NCBI RefSeq assembly: GCF_029953285.1
Contig: NZ_JASAOI010000070.1
Span: forward strand, 1-32,711
Direction: 5' to 3'
Origin: Yinghuangia seranimata
GTDB lineage: Bacteria > Actinomycetota > Actinomycetes > Streptomycetales > Streptomycetaceae
Length of the DNA stretch: 32,711 bases
The notes beneath the pieces were generated by a model. The model saw only the letters and a list, made by a program, of their open reading frames with translations, made no database searches and was not told the origin of the DNA. This document shows, piece by piece, positions 21,228-29,935 of this stretch. Positions within the stretch are counted from its first letter, which is position 1. The number at the start of each line of letters is the position of its first letter. The translations under genes and the position numbers were made by a program.

Positions 21228-24200
21228 AGACCGGCAGCGCGTGGACGTGCGCCCGGCCCGCCGGGAGCGCGTCCACGGCCAGGCCGCCCAGGTGTTCGTG
21301 ATGGGTGAACAGCACCACCTGCACCTGGTCGGCCATCGCGTCGAGCACCCGCAGCAGGGCCCGGGTGCGGCCGTCGTCGAAGGTCATCGCGATGTCGTCG
21401 AGGATCAGCGGCATCGCGCGGTCGGCGGCGGCGTAGCGCTCCAGAGTGGCCAGCCGCAGCGCGAGGTACAGCTGGTCGCGGGTGCCCTCGCTCATCGCCT
21501 CGACGCCCACCGCGTCGTCGTGTTCCGCGGCGCCGGCGCGCCGGGCCTTCAGGACGTGGGCGCCCTTCTTGGCCTCGGTCTCCGTCACTAGGTGGGTGAA
21601 CCGGCCCTCGGTCAGGGTGGCGAAGAGTTCCTGGGCGCGCATCAGGACTGGGTCCTGGTTCTCCTTGCGGTAGTCCTCGATGCAGCGGCGCAGGATCTCG
21701 CGGGCCAGTTCGAGGCGCACGTACTGCTCGACGTCCTCGGCGAGTTCGGCGATCTGGGCGGACGCCGCCTCCTGGGCCTGCCCGGCGCGGGCGGAGTCGT
21801 CGATGGCGGCGAGGACCTGGCGCACCCGGCCCAGTTCGGTGGCCTGGGCGTCGTAAGCCGCCTGCGCGTGCTCGACGTCGACGTCCAATTGGGTCATTTC
21901 CGCGGTGAGTTCACCGACGGTCCAGCCTTCGGCGAGGGCGACCAGCTCGGGTACGGACATGCCGCCGTCGCGCAGCAGCCTTTCCGTGTCGGCGAGTTCG
22001 GCGTCGGCGTCGTGCAGCAGGACGGTACGGTCGACGGCTTCGCGCAGCGCGGCCGCGTCGGCGACGCCCGCGGTAGCGATGAGTGCGGCGAGGTCGTCCT
22101 CGGCGGCCCGGACCACGGCCTCGCCGTTGTCGATGCGGCGGCGGAGCCGGTCGGCCTGAGCCAGGTGCAGGTCGCGGGCGTCGCGGGTGGCGCGGGCCGC
22201 GCCGAGTGCCGTGTGGTGGTCGGCGAGTTGGGCGAACCGCCCGGCCCCGGCCGCGGTTTCGGCGTCCCAGGCGGCGAGGAGCCCGGTCAGCCGGGTGTCG
22301 AACTCGGCGACGGTGGCGCCCGCGGTGTCGCGGCGGCGGGCGAGGTCGGCGCCGACGGCGGCTTCGCGGGCGACCTCGGCGAGGGTGCCGACCGCGTGCG
22401 CGAGCGTGTCGGGGTCGCGGTCTTCGAGGCCGAGGCCGCGCACGACGTCGGACCAGCGGGTCTCCCACGACGCGCGGGCGGCCTCGGCGCGGTCGAGGTC
22501 GGCGCGCGCCTCGTCGAGTTCGGCCTCGGCCGAGCGTTCGGCCTCGGCGGCCTGCTCGCGTTCCCGGAGCGCGGCCTCGACGGCGGTGATGCGCAGGTCG
22601 GCGAGGCCGGTGAGTTCGCGCAGCGCGGTGGCGGCGGTGGCGTCGCCGGAGCGGTCGAGTTCGGCGCGGAAGCGGTCGACGAGCGCGCGTTCCCGGTCCC
22701 GCAGGTCGTCGAGGGCGATGCGCTCGGCCTCGGCGTCGGCGGCGAGCAGGGCGAGTTCGGCGGCACCGTCGACGAGCCGGGCCGCCGCGGCGGGTTCGGG
22801 CGGGCTCGGCCACGGTGCCGCGGCCCACAGGTCGGCCCAGCGTGCGGCCAGGGCCTCGGAGCGGGTGTCGAGCGCCGCCTGGTCGCGGGCGAAGCCGTCG
22901 AGGCGGGCCCGGTCGCGTTCGACGTCGACCTCGAGGCGGACGCGCCGCACGGACTCGCTCGCCTGCCGCCGGATCCGGTCGGCGAGGTCGTCGGCGTGCG
23001 CGACGGCCCGTTCGTAGGCGGCGGCGTCGGAGGGGGACGCGGCGGCGGGCGCCGCGCGCAGGGCCGCCCAGCGGGCGTCGCGGTCGGCGCGGGCCGTGCG
23101 CAGTTCGCCGTCGGTCGGCGGCGCGTCGCCGGACAGCAGGGCCGCGAGGTCGCGTTCGGCGGCGTCGAGCCGGTCGGCGGTCTCCTGGCGGCGGGCCGCG
23201 AGCGCATCGGTGTCGGAGCGCAACGCGTCGAGGGCGGCACGGTGTTCGTCGACCTGGTCGCGGGCGGGCACGGCCAGGCGTGTGAGGTCGGCGTCCGGCA
23301 CGGTGTCGAGGTCGTGCCGCGCGCGGGCGGCCTGGATCTTCCCGGCGAGTTCGGCGACGCGGCGGTCGGCGCGGGCCAGGTCGGCAGCGAGACCTTCGGG
23401 CACGGACTTCAGCAGGGCGCGGAGGGCTTCCGCGTCGCCCGCCGACGGCGCGCCGGCGAGCCGGGTACGGGCCGCGTCGAGTCGGCCCTCGCGCTTCGCC
23501 CGTTGCTCCCGGGCTCCGGCCAACGCGGTTTCGCAGGCGGTCAGTTCCTGGCGCAGCGCGGCGATGCGGTCCTCGGTGCCCGCGGGCAGCTCGTACGCCT
23601 CGGGCGCGTCGATCGAGGCGCCGGGCCGCACCGACTCCAGCAGGTCGCGCGATCGCTGCCGGCTCGCCCACAGCTCCTCGTCGGCGTCACGCATCCGCTG
23701 TTCGGCGTCGCGCACCGCGCTGACCTCGGCGTACAGGGCCTCGATGAGGTCGGCGTGCGCGAGGTGCCCGGGGTCGGCGACGAGCGCGGCGAGTTCGGCC
23801 TCGGCCTCGGCGAGGGCGGCGCGATCGTGACCGGTGTCCTCGTGGGCCTTGCGGGAGCGGGCGGTGACGCGGTCGAGTTCGGCGACGACGTCGGCGGTGA
23901 CGACCGGCCCCGAGCCGGCGACGGACGCGTGCCTGGCGAGCAGTTCGGCGCGCCGCACCAGCTGCGGCAGCGCCTGGCGGAGCGCCGCGAGCCGGGCCTG
24001 GCGGGCGCGGACGTCGCGCAGGTCGCGGGCGAGCCGCTCGTGCTCCTCCTCCGCCCTGGCGACCGCCTTCTCGGCGACCGCGAAGTCGCGCGGGTCGAGC
24101 TCGGATCCCTTGACCTCGCGGCGCAGTTCGCCGACGCGGGCGAGACCGGCGTTGATCTTGGGCTTGCGGCCGTTGCGCAGCCACAGTTCGCCGGACCGCT

Positions 24201-24690
24201 TGATCAGCTCGTCCTGCACCTCGGCGAGCCGGCTGCTGGACCGGGACTCGAAGAGCGCGCGCCCGACGTCGCCCTTGCCGTCGAGCAGGTCCTTTCCGCC
24301 GGCCCGCAGTTCGTCGTGGTCGAGGGCGAACACCCGGTGGAACTCGTCGGATCCGACGCCCGCGAGGACGCGCGTCAGCTCCGCCTCGGCGAGCGGCGTG
24401 CCGTCCGGCGCGCACAGCGAGTTCTTGCGGCGCTTGTGCCGGACGATCTCGGTGCCGGCGCCGCGCGCGTCGCGCAGCAGTCCGGCGAGCCGCAGTTCGG
24501 ACAGCGCGTGGACGAAGCCGTACGGGCTGCGCTCGTGGATGCCGTACAGGAGCTGCCCGACGGCGTGCCGAGCGGTCGACTTGCCGGCCTCGTTGCGTCC
24601 GGCGACCACGTGCACGCCGGGTGCCGACAGGTCGAGCGTGCGGTCGGTGAAGCAGCCGAACGCGGCCAGGTCGAGCCGGTCGATCCTCAC
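21220..24690 (-). CDS. SMC/Rad50-like ATPase, YhaN type
   Basis: 1156 residues. The GTG start overlaps the nuclease stop by four bases (GTGA). Walker A is GRNEAGKST (31-39), within a typical AAA_27/RecN-like start (MRIDRLDLAAFGCF). Near the C-terminus are the signature-type SEGTRDQLYLALRL (about 1067) and Walker B LILDD (1095-1099), followed by an H-loop in VLFTHHEH. Between them lie some 900 residues of Ala/Arg/Glu/Asp-rich coiled coil. No CxxC zinc hook interrupts the coil, unlike Rad50 and SbcC, but as expected for the Bacillus YhaN family. It would form a complex with the adjacent metallophosphoesterase and act on DNA ends or single-stranded DNA in repair; that role is transferred from the family. 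Confidence 0.87.
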   Translation of the reverse strand: MRIDRLDLAAFGCFTDRTLDLSAPGVHVVAGRNEAGKSTARHAVGQLLYGIHERSPYGFVHALSELRLAGLLRDARGAGTEIVRHKRRKNSLCAPDGTPLAEAELTRVLAGVGSDEFHRVFALDHDELRAGGKDLLDGKGDVGRALFESRSSSRLAEVQDELIKRSGELWLRNGRKPKINAGLARVGELRREVKGSELDPRDFAVAEKAVARAEEEHERLARDLRDVRARQARLAALRQALPQLVRRAELLARHASVAGSGPVVTADVVAELDRVTARSRKAHEDTGHDRAALAEAEAELAALVADPGHLAHADLIEALYAEVSAVRDAEQRMRDADEELWASRQRSRDLLESVRPGASIDAPEAYELPAGTEDRIAALRQELTACETALAGAREQRAKREGRLDAARTRLAGAPSAGDAEALRALLKSVPEGLAADLARADRRVAELAGKIQAARARHDLDTVPDADLTRLAVPARDQVDEHRAALDALRSDTDALAARRQETADRLDAAERDLAALLSGDAPPTDGELRTARADRDARWAALRAAPAAASPSDAAAYERAVAHADDLADRIRRQASESVRRVRLEVDVERDRARLDGFARDQAALDTRSEALAARWADLWAAAPWPSPPEPAAAARLVDGAAELALLAADAEAERIALDDLRDRERALVDRFRAELDRSGDATAATALRELTGLADLRITAVEAALREREQAAEAERSAEAELDEARADLDRAEAARASWETRWSDVVRGLGLEDRDPDTLAHAVGTLAEVAREAAVGADLARRRDTAGATVAEFDTRLTGLLAAWDAETAAGAGRFAQLADHHTALGAARATRDARDLHLAQADRLRRRIDNGEAVVRAAEDDLAALIATAGVADAAALREAVDRTVLLHDADAELADTERLLRDGGMSVPELVALAEGWTVGELTAEMTQLDVDVEHAQAAYDAQATELGRVRQVLAAIDDSARAGQAQEAASAQIAELAEDVEQYVRLELAREILRRCIEDYRKENQDPVLMRAQELFATLTEGRFTHLVTETEAKKGAHVLKARRAGAAEHDDAVGVEAMSEGTRDQLYLALRLATLERYAAADRAMPLILDDIAMTFDDGRTRALLRVLDAMADQVQVVLFTHHEHLGGLAVDALPAGRAHVHALPVFS

Positions 24691-25970
24691 GCGGCACCTT
24701 CCTCGCCCGGTGTGCCGGGGCGGTTCGCGATTCCGGCCGGGTCGCCGCCGACCAGCGCGGTCAGCAGGTCGACGGCGTCGTCGAAGATCCGGGCGCGCCA
24801 CTCCTCGTCGTCGACGCGGACGTCCTCGGCGTCGACGACCGCGCCGACGCCGCGCAGCCCGGGCAGCCCGCGGACGAGCCCCTCGAGCACCGCCGGGTCG
24901 GCGCCGACCGCGGACGCCGTGGCGCGCAGGTCGCCGACGAGCGCGCTGAGCGTGCCGCCGTCCTCGTGCACGGCGTGCGTGGTGGCGGCGCGCACCTTCT
25001 CGATCCACAGGCCGTCGAGTTCGCCCGCCGCGCCGCGGAGTTCGTTCTCGACGCGCTCGCGGTCGCGCCACAGCGCCTCGTGCGCGTCCGAGGGCCCGGT
25101 GAAGCTGACCCGCAGCGCGAGCGGCCGCCCGTCGGCGTCGCGTACGGCGGCGCGCATGGCCTCCTCGGCGAGGCCCAGCGCGGACTCCACGTCGGCGGCG
25201 CGGGAGGCGTCGATCTCGGCGTGGCCCCAGCGCACGACGTCGAGGTCGCGGTGCTCGACGGTCAGCCGGGGTCCGTCGGCGGTGATGAGGGTGGCGCCCT
25301 TGGGGCCGGTCTCGCGCGCGTGGCGGCCCTGGAGGTTGCCGGGGAAGACGATCCACGGGTCTCCGCGGCGGACCTCCTGCCGCGCGTGGATGTGGCCGAG
25401 CGCCCAGTAGTCGTAGCCGCGGGCGGTCAGGTCCTCGACGCGGCACGGCGCGTAGGTCTTGTGCCCTTCGGCGCCTTCGAGCGCGGTGTGCAGCAGCCCG
25501 ATGTTGAGGTGGCCGTCCAGCGCCTTGGGGTAGGCGGCGGCCAGGTTGTCGGTGATGTCGCGCTCGGCGAAGCCCTGCCCGTGCACCGCGAGGCCGAGGT
25601 CGTCGTAGACGACGCTCTCGGGCTTGGCGGTCGAGAACCGGTGGACGTTGTCCGGCAGCCGCAGTTCGCGGGTGATCTTGCTCTGCGCGTCGTGGTTGCC
25701 CGCGACCATGCACACCTTGACGCCGGCTTCGCGCAGCCGCTGCATCTGGGCGGTGAAGAACAGCCCGGTGCGGTAGTCCTTCCAGTCGCCGTCGTACACG
25801 TCGCCCGCGAGCAGCACCGCGTCGACCGCCTCGTCGAGCGCGAGGTCGACGAGGTTGTGCAGCGCGCCGCGGACGGCGCTGCGGAACTCCTGCTCGGGTG
25901 CCCCGGGATAGCGCGACAGCCCGCGGAGCGGGCTGTCGATGTGCAGGTCGGCAGCGTGCAACAGCTTCAT
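24687..25970 (-). CDS. Mre11/SbcD-like metallophosphoesterase, YhaO type
   Basis: 427 residues. The five phosphoesterase motifs are all visible: DLHIDSP (Asp8, His10), GDVYDGD (Asp57), GNHD (Asn92, His93), LLHTALEG (His161) and GHIHARQ (His193, His195), giving the two-metal site of Mre11-type nucleases. The C-terminal 170 residues are an alpha/beta cap typical of YhaO and differ from SbcD. It precedes the ATPase gene with a four-base overlap, so the pair is translationally coupled. The complex would cut DNA in an ATP-dependent way. The upstream 80 bp holds its own promoter region; the next gene upstream (cell-wall factor) is on the same strand but separated. Confidence 0.87.
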   Translation of the reverse strand: MKLLHAADLHIDSPLRGLSRYPGAPEQEFRSAVRGALHNLVDLALDEAVDAVLLAGDVYDGDWKDYRTGLFFTAQMQRLREAGVKVCMVAGNHDAQSKITRELRLPDNVHRFSTAKPESVVYDDLGLAVHGQGFAERDITDNLAAAYPKALDGHLNIGLLHTALEGAEGHKTYAPCRVEDLTARGYDYWALGHIHARQEVRRGDPWIVFPGNLQGRHARETGPKGATLITADGPRLTVEHRDLDVVRWGHAEIDASRAADVESALGLAEEAMRAAVRDADGRPLALRVSFTGPSDAHEALWRDRERVENELRGAAGELDGLWIEKVRAATTHAVHEDGGTLSALVGDLRATASAVGADPAVLEGLVRGLPGLRGVGAVVDAEDVRVDDEEWRARIFDDAVDLLTALVGGDPAGIANRPGTPGEEGAA

Positions 25971-26050
25971 CCGGCCGCTGACCCTCCATCCGGGCGGTTG
26001 ATCGGCAGATCACTCAGGATATGCCGTCGCTCGCCCGGGTGAGGGGCAGT

Positions 26051-26653
26051 TCACTTTCCGTAGGTGTATCCGTCCATCGGGGGGCCGGCGGCGCCGGGCG
26101 GCGGGAGGACGGAGGGCCGCGTCAGGACCTTGGTCTGCGGAGGCAGTTCAATGCGGGTGCCGGGAATCAGCAGGTCGGGGTCGGACCCGATGACGTCACG
26201 GTTGAACGTATAGAGGGCCGTCCAGCCGCCGGGGACGTTCTGCTTGCGGGCGATCGAGGAGAGCGTGTCGCCGGGCTGGACGACGTAGGTCGTGGTGATC
26301 GGCACGGAGTAGAGGTCGAGTTGGCGGGCGCATTGGGGCCAGGCGTCCCAGCCCTGCATGCGCACGATCTTCTCGGCGACGGTGATCTGCTCGCGGCGGG
26401 TCGCCTGGTTGGGGAGCTTGGCGTAGGCCTGGCCGCCGGCCTCGTCCCAGGTCGAGGGCAGGATTTGTAAGCCGCCGTAGTAGCCGTTGCCGGAGTCGAT
26501 GTTCCAGCGTTGGCTGCTCTCGCACATGGCGAGCCGGTCCCATGTGGTGTCGGAGACGGCGACGGCGGGGGCGGCGGTGAGCAGCCCGGCCAGCAGGGAG
26601 AGCGCGGCAAGGACGGTGGCGTACGCCGATGATCGGACAATCGTTCGGTACAT
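26051..26653 (-). CDS. Secreted resuscitation-promoting-factor-like muralytic protein with LysM
   Basis: 200 residues from the ATG at 26653. A signal peptide covers 1-32 (VLAALSLLAGLLTAAPAVA). The Rpf/transglycosylase-like domain spans 36-110: TWDRLAMCESSQRWNIDSG, with Glu45 in the catalytic position, GGLQILPSTWDEAGG, and a Cys44-Cys108 pair likely forming the conserved disulfide. A LysM domain (123-172, VVQPGDTLSSIARKQ) binds peptidoglycan. The tail ends PMDGYTYGK. Such proteins cleave peptidoglycan and help spores or dormant cells resume growth. The upstream TAGCGT (26662-26667), eight bases ahead, suggests a leaderless transcript. The frame is open upstream of the ATG, but no signal peptide starts there. 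Confidence 0.88.
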   Translation of the reverse strand: MYRTIVRSSAYATVLAALSLLAGLLTAAPAVAVSDTTWDRLAMCESSQRWNIDSGNGYYGGLQILPSTWDEAGGQAYAKLPNQATRREQITVAEKIVRMQGWDAWPQCARQLDLYSVPITTTYVVQPGDTLSSIARKQNVPGGWTALYTFNRDVIGSDPDLLIPGTRIELPPQTKVLTRPSVLPPPGAAGPPMDGYTYGK

Positions 26654-26661
26654 GGGGCCAG

Positions 26662-26667
26662 ACGCTA
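26662..26667 (-). promoter_or_regulatory. Putative -10 box for leaderless transcription of the Rpf-like gene
   Basis: TAGCGT on the minus strand lies eight bases ahead of the ATG, with no ribosome-binding site between. A convincing -35 box is not seen. Inferred from spacing. Confidence 0.35.
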
Positions 26668-26731
26668 GGCAGCCGGGTATACCTTTTCCGACATTCGACG
26701 CAAAACCACGCCGCACGCTCACCCTGTCGGG

Positions 26732-27247
26732 TCAGCCGTTGATACCGCCGATCAGATCGGACGGAAGGTCGAGTCCGCTCGGGATCAGGCCGGTCGGCAG
26801 GATTCCGCTCGGCAGCCCGCCGGGCAACTGCGGTCCCCCGCTCGGGTTGTTCGACTTGCCGGGCTTGCCGTCGCCGCCGTCGTCCTTGGTGGCCAGGATC
26901 ACGCCGGTCACGATCGCCGCGACCAGGATGAGCGCCACGACGAGCGCCACGAGCGGGTTGCGGCCGGACCGGGACGGCGAGGGCGGCGCGGGCGGGTAGG
27001 CGTCGTACTGGTCGTCCTGATACGGCTGTTGGTTGCCGTACTGCTGGTTGCCGTACTGCTGCCCACCGGGTTGCTGCCCGCCCTGGTAAGGCTGCTGGCC
27101 GTAACCGCCCTGCGGGTACTGGGAGCCGCCGCCGTATTGGGGGCCGCCGTACTGCTGACCGCCTTGGCCGCTGCCGTACTGGCCGCCGGAGTCGGGCGGG
27201 TTCCCGTAGGGTCCCGGGCCTCCGTACGGCGGTTCCTGGTTCGACAC
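26732..27247 (-). CDS. Single-pass membrane protein with Gly/Gln/Tyr-rich cytoplasmic tail
   Basis: 171 residues from a GTG with a purine-rich GGGGGAGTGGGAC upstream. Residues 1-90 are low-complexity Gly/Gln/Tyr/Pro, with repeated QQYG and QPYQ units; residues 98-119 form one transmembrane helix (LVALVVALILVAAIVTGVIL); the C-terminus outside is short, with Lys/Gly/Asp then Pro/Gly/Leu/Ile/Ser repeats (LPSGILPTGLIPSGLDLPSD). Such a layout is common in actinobacterial membrane proteins of unknown function and in scaffold-like proteins. It lies 78 bp upstream of the Rpf-like gene on the same strand and may share its transcript. No family is recognised. Confidence 0.75.
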   Translation of the reverse strand: MSNQEPPYGGPGPYGNPPDSGGQYGSGQGGQQYGGPQYGGGSQYPQGGYGQQPYQGGQQPGGQQYGNQQYGNQQPYQDDQYDAYPPAPPSPSRSGRNPLVALVVALILVAAIVTGVILATKDDGGDGKPGKSNNPSGGPQLPGGLPSGILPTGLIPSGLDLPSDLIGGING

Positions 27248-27381
27248 GTCCCACTCCCCCCAACGGCGGCGGGTCCGGCACGGCGTCTCGGCGGTCCGCG
27301 ACCGCCTTGCGCGCTGCGCGCTTCCCGATCCTTCATGCTGTCACGAACGAGGGCTCACCGCCGGGGAAAAGCCTGCGTCGG

Positions 27382-27387
27382 TACCGT
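27382..27387 (+). promoter_or_regulatory. Putative -10 box for a leaderless start at 27395
   Basis: TACCGT ends seven bases before the GTG at 27395, matching the spacing at 2970 and 3861; there is no Shine-Dalgarno sequence. Used to choose the start of the GT87-PAP2 gene. Confidence 0.35.
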
Positions 27388-27394
27388 TGTGCCG

Positions 27395-29146
27395 GTGACT
27401 GACCTGACGCCGCGTCGGATCGGGGCCGTGCAGGTCGGCGGCCCCGCGACGGCCGCCTTCGCAGCGGTCGCGGCGGCCGCCGCGGTACTGCTGTCGCCGC
27501 CCGGGCGGGCCGCGCTCGACGCGGCGCCGCTGGTGCTCGCGGCCGTGCTGCTCGGCACGGCGGCACTCGCGCTCCCCGACCGGCCGCGGCGCGTCCCCGA
27601 GACCGTGCGCGGTGCGGCGGTCGGCGTGGCCGCGGTGTTCGACCCGGTCGCGCTCGCGCTCGTCCCGCTGCTGTGGCTGACCGGGCGGCGGCGCGGAACG
27701 GTGGCGGCGGGCGCTGTCGCGGCGGTGCTGTTGGGTCCCACGCTGGCCGCCGGCGGCTTGCCGTCGTCGTCGTGGCGACCGCTCCTGACGGACAGTTACA
27801 TCCCTGGTGACGATCCGGACGCGTCGCTGCGCGGCATGTTGCTGCGCGTCGCCGGCCCGTACGCCCACGGGATCATGGGCGCCGACACCCCGGCGATGAG
27901 CGTCGGCGCTGCGCTGCTGGGCCTTGCCGTCCTGGTGCTCGCACTGCCGCGCGCGGCGCGCTGGTACGCCGACGGGCAGCCGGTGCTGGCGGTCGCGGTC
28001 GCGGCGTGCGCGGGAGCCGTGGTGCTGCCGGTCTCCTGGACGTACGAACTGCTGTGGCTGCCCCTTGCCTTGGCCGGCCGGCTCGGGCGCCGCCCTGAGG
28101 AGCGCTGGGTGTGGCCCGCGCTCGTCGTGGTGGCGGCCGCCGTACCCCGCGACGCGATCGACCCCCGCATCGACACGCTCCTGTCGACGGCCGCGGGCAA
28201 CGTGCCGACGCTCGTGCTCCTGGCCGCCGCCTGCGCGCTGCCGTTCCGCAACCGCACCGATCCGCACTGGGACGTCCACCGCGCGCCGCCCCCGGCACTC
28301 CCCCAGGGCCGCCGCGCGCTGCTGCCCGCCGCCGCGCGGCCGCTCACCCGGCCGAACCTGCTGCTCGAACTGCTGCTGATCCGCGCCGGCTACTGGGTCT
28401 ACCAGAACATCCGCGGCGACCTGCGCGAGAGCATCCCGCACCAGCGCGAGCAGGCCACCGACAACGCGCGGACGATCGTCCGGATCGAGGAGTTCCTGCA
28501 CATCGACGTCGAGGCGGCGGTCAACCGCCTCGCGCTCAGGTCGCACGGGCTGTTCCGGCTGATGCAGGACTACTACCGCGAAATGCACTACACCGTCCCG
28601 GTGCTGGTGCTGGCGTGGCTCTATATGCGGCACCCCACGCGCTACCGCACCGCGCGCACCGTGCTCGCGCTGACGACCGGCCTCGCGCTGGTCGGGTTCT
28701 GGCTGTTCCCGCTGTGCCCGCCGCGGCTGTACCCCGGCAGCGGCCTGATCTCGTCGCTCCCGGGCAGCCCGCCGAACTACATCTTCGCGACCAACCTCAT
28801 CAACAAATACGCGGCGATGCCGTCGCTGCACATCGGGTGGGCGCTGTGGTGCGCGGTCACCGTCGCGTGCGTCGTGCGGCAGCGGTGGGTCAAGGCCGCC
28901 GTGTTCGCGTACCCGACGGCGACACTGTTCGTGGTCGTCGGCACCGCGAACCACTGGGTGCTGGACGGGGTCGGCGCGGCCGTCGCGCTCGGCGTCGCCG
29001 TGCTCGGCCAGCGGGCCCTGACGGGGCGGCGACTACGCGACCACGTACCGGCGTTCCTCGCCCGGCTCGGGACCGCGCCGGCGAACGGACAAGGCCGACC
29101 TCAGACGCTTCCCGCCCGCCCGGTCATTCCTTGGGCAACTTTTTGA
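27395..29146 (+). CDS. GT87-PAP2 membrane protein, paralogue 1 (shortened glycosyltransferase half)
   Basis: 583 residues from the GTG at 27395 (other in-frame starts at 27335 and 27389 are possible). It has many helices. The C-terminal half is a PAP2/inositol-phosphorylceramide-synthase-like phosphatase: YAAMPSLHIGWALWC (about residue 475) and ANHWVLDGVGAAVA (about 518), with RPNLLLELLLIRAGYW and IEEFLHIDVEAAVNRL earlier. The N-terminal half resembles the mannosyltransferase-like GT87 part of the paralogue at 29936 but lacks its first about 100 residues, including the DLETW segment of the first outer loop where GT-C enzymes keep a catalytic Asp. So the transferase half may be inactive while the PAP2 half is complete. 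The last 23 bp overlap the convergent GNAT gene. Probable role: lipid-linked phosphate or sugar handling at the membrane; substrate unknown. Confidence 0.82.
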   Translation: MTDLTPRRIGAVQVGGPATAAFAAVAAAAAVLLSPPGRAALDAAPLVLAAVLLGTAALALPDRPRRVPETVRGAAVGVAAVFDPVALALVPLLWLTGRRRGTVAAGAVAAVLLGPTLAAGGLPSSSWRPLLTDSYIPGDDPDASLRGMLLRVAGPYAHGIMGADTPAMSVGAALLGLAVLVLALPRAARWYADGQPVLAVAVAACAGAVVLPVSWTYELLWLPLALAGRLGRRPEERWVWPALVVVAAAVPRDAIDPRIDTLLSTAAGNVPTLVLLAAACALPFRNRTDPHWDVHRAPPPALPQGRRALLPAAARPLTRPNLLLELLLIRAGYWVYQNIRGDLRESIPHQREQATDNARTIVRIEEFLHIDVEAAVNRLALRSHGLFRLMQDYYREMHYTVPVLVLAWLYMRHPTRYRTARTVLALTTGLALVGFWLFPLCPPRLYPGSGLISSLPGSPPNYIFATNLINKYAAMPSLHIGWALWCAVTVACVVRQRWVKAAVFAYPTATLFVVVGTANHWVLDGVGAAVALGVAVLGQRALTGRRLRDHVPAFLARLGTAPANGQGRPQTLPARPVIPWATF

Positions 29147-29660
29147 CCAGCAGCTCGAACTCGAGGTCCGCCACCTGCGGGACGCCGAAGCGCTCGTCGC
29201 CGTACGGGAAGGGCGACATCTTCCCGGTCTGCGCGTAACCGCGGCGCACGTACCAGGCGATGAGCTCGGACCGCTGCTTGATCACCGTCATGTGCATCTC
29301 GGCCGCGCCCCACTCGCGGGCCGCGGCGCGCTCGGCCTCGGCGAGCACCTCGCGGCCGAGTCCGCCGCCCTGGGCGGTCGGGTCGACGGCGAACATGCCG
29401 AAGTAGACGACGGCGTCGGCGCGGCGCTCCAGCTGGCAACACGCGACCAGTTCGCCGCCGCGCTCGGCGACGAGCATGCGGCTCTCCGCACCGGTCACGA
29501 CCTGGGCGACACCGTCGGCGTCGGTGCGCTGTCCGTGCAGCAGGTCCGCCTCGGTCGTCCAGCCGGTCCGGCTGGTGTCGCCGCGGTACGCGGACTCGAC
29601 CAGCGTCACGAGCGCCGGGATGTCCGCCGATGTCGCGCTACGGAACGAAAGCTGCTGCAC
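29124..29660 (-). CDS. GNAT family N-acetyltransferase
   Basis: 178 residues from the GTG at 29660, preceded by AGGAGG nine bases ahead; the frame stays open upstream without such a site. The acetyl-CoA-binding region is VDPTAQGGGLGREVLAEAERAA (motif A, with Q/R-x-x-G-x-G/A), followed by HMTVIKQRSELIAWYVRRGYAQTG (motif B). Earlier strands (FRSATSADIPALVTLVESAYRG) are the usual GNAT opening. It acetylates an unknown amine or protein. Its 3' end overlaps the end of the GT87-PAP2 gene tail to tail by 23 bp. Confidence 0.85.
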   Translation of the reverse strand: MQQLSFRSATSADIPALVTLVESAYRGDTSRTGWTTEADLLHGQRTDADGVAQVVTGAESRMLVAERGGELVACCQLERRADAVVYFGMFAVDPTAQGGGLGREVLAEAERAAAREWGAAEMHMTVIKQRSELIAWYVRRGYAQTGKMSPFPYGDERFGVPQVADLEFELLVKKLPKE

Positions 29661-29935
29661 GGCCTGTCCTCCTGCGGTCTTTGCCCGTCCTTTGGCACTG
29701 TTTGACGTGCTTGCGGGCCCCCGCGGGCATGGATTCCGCGGCAACGACCCGCCTGGTTGAGAATACGTGGAACGCCGGGTCCGGTCGGAGCTCGGCTTTT
29801 CGATCCGAACCTGCGGTGACATGGTGTCTGGAGCGCTAAACCCGGATGGACCGCGCCTTTACGGGCGGTCACGACGACGAGAAAAGCACGCAAAAACGGC
29901 GTAAAACCGCACGGAACCACCTGGAGATTCAGCAG
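29661..29935. other. Divergent promoter region between the GNAT gene and GT87-PAP2 paralogue 2
   Basis: No gene is supported. The stretch from 29700 to 29935 contains frames with many stops or highly charged sequence, and the section 29870-29910 is AT-richer (GAAAAGCACGCAAAAACGGC), consistent with promoters for the two divergent genes. No clear palindromic operator was found. Confidence 0.5.

Noticed and set aside
21592-25410. A 1272-residue plus-strand open frame opposite the YhaN/YhaO genes
   Set aside because: Shadow of the coding strand; no known motif, while the minus strand shows Walker A, Walker B and all nuclease motifs.
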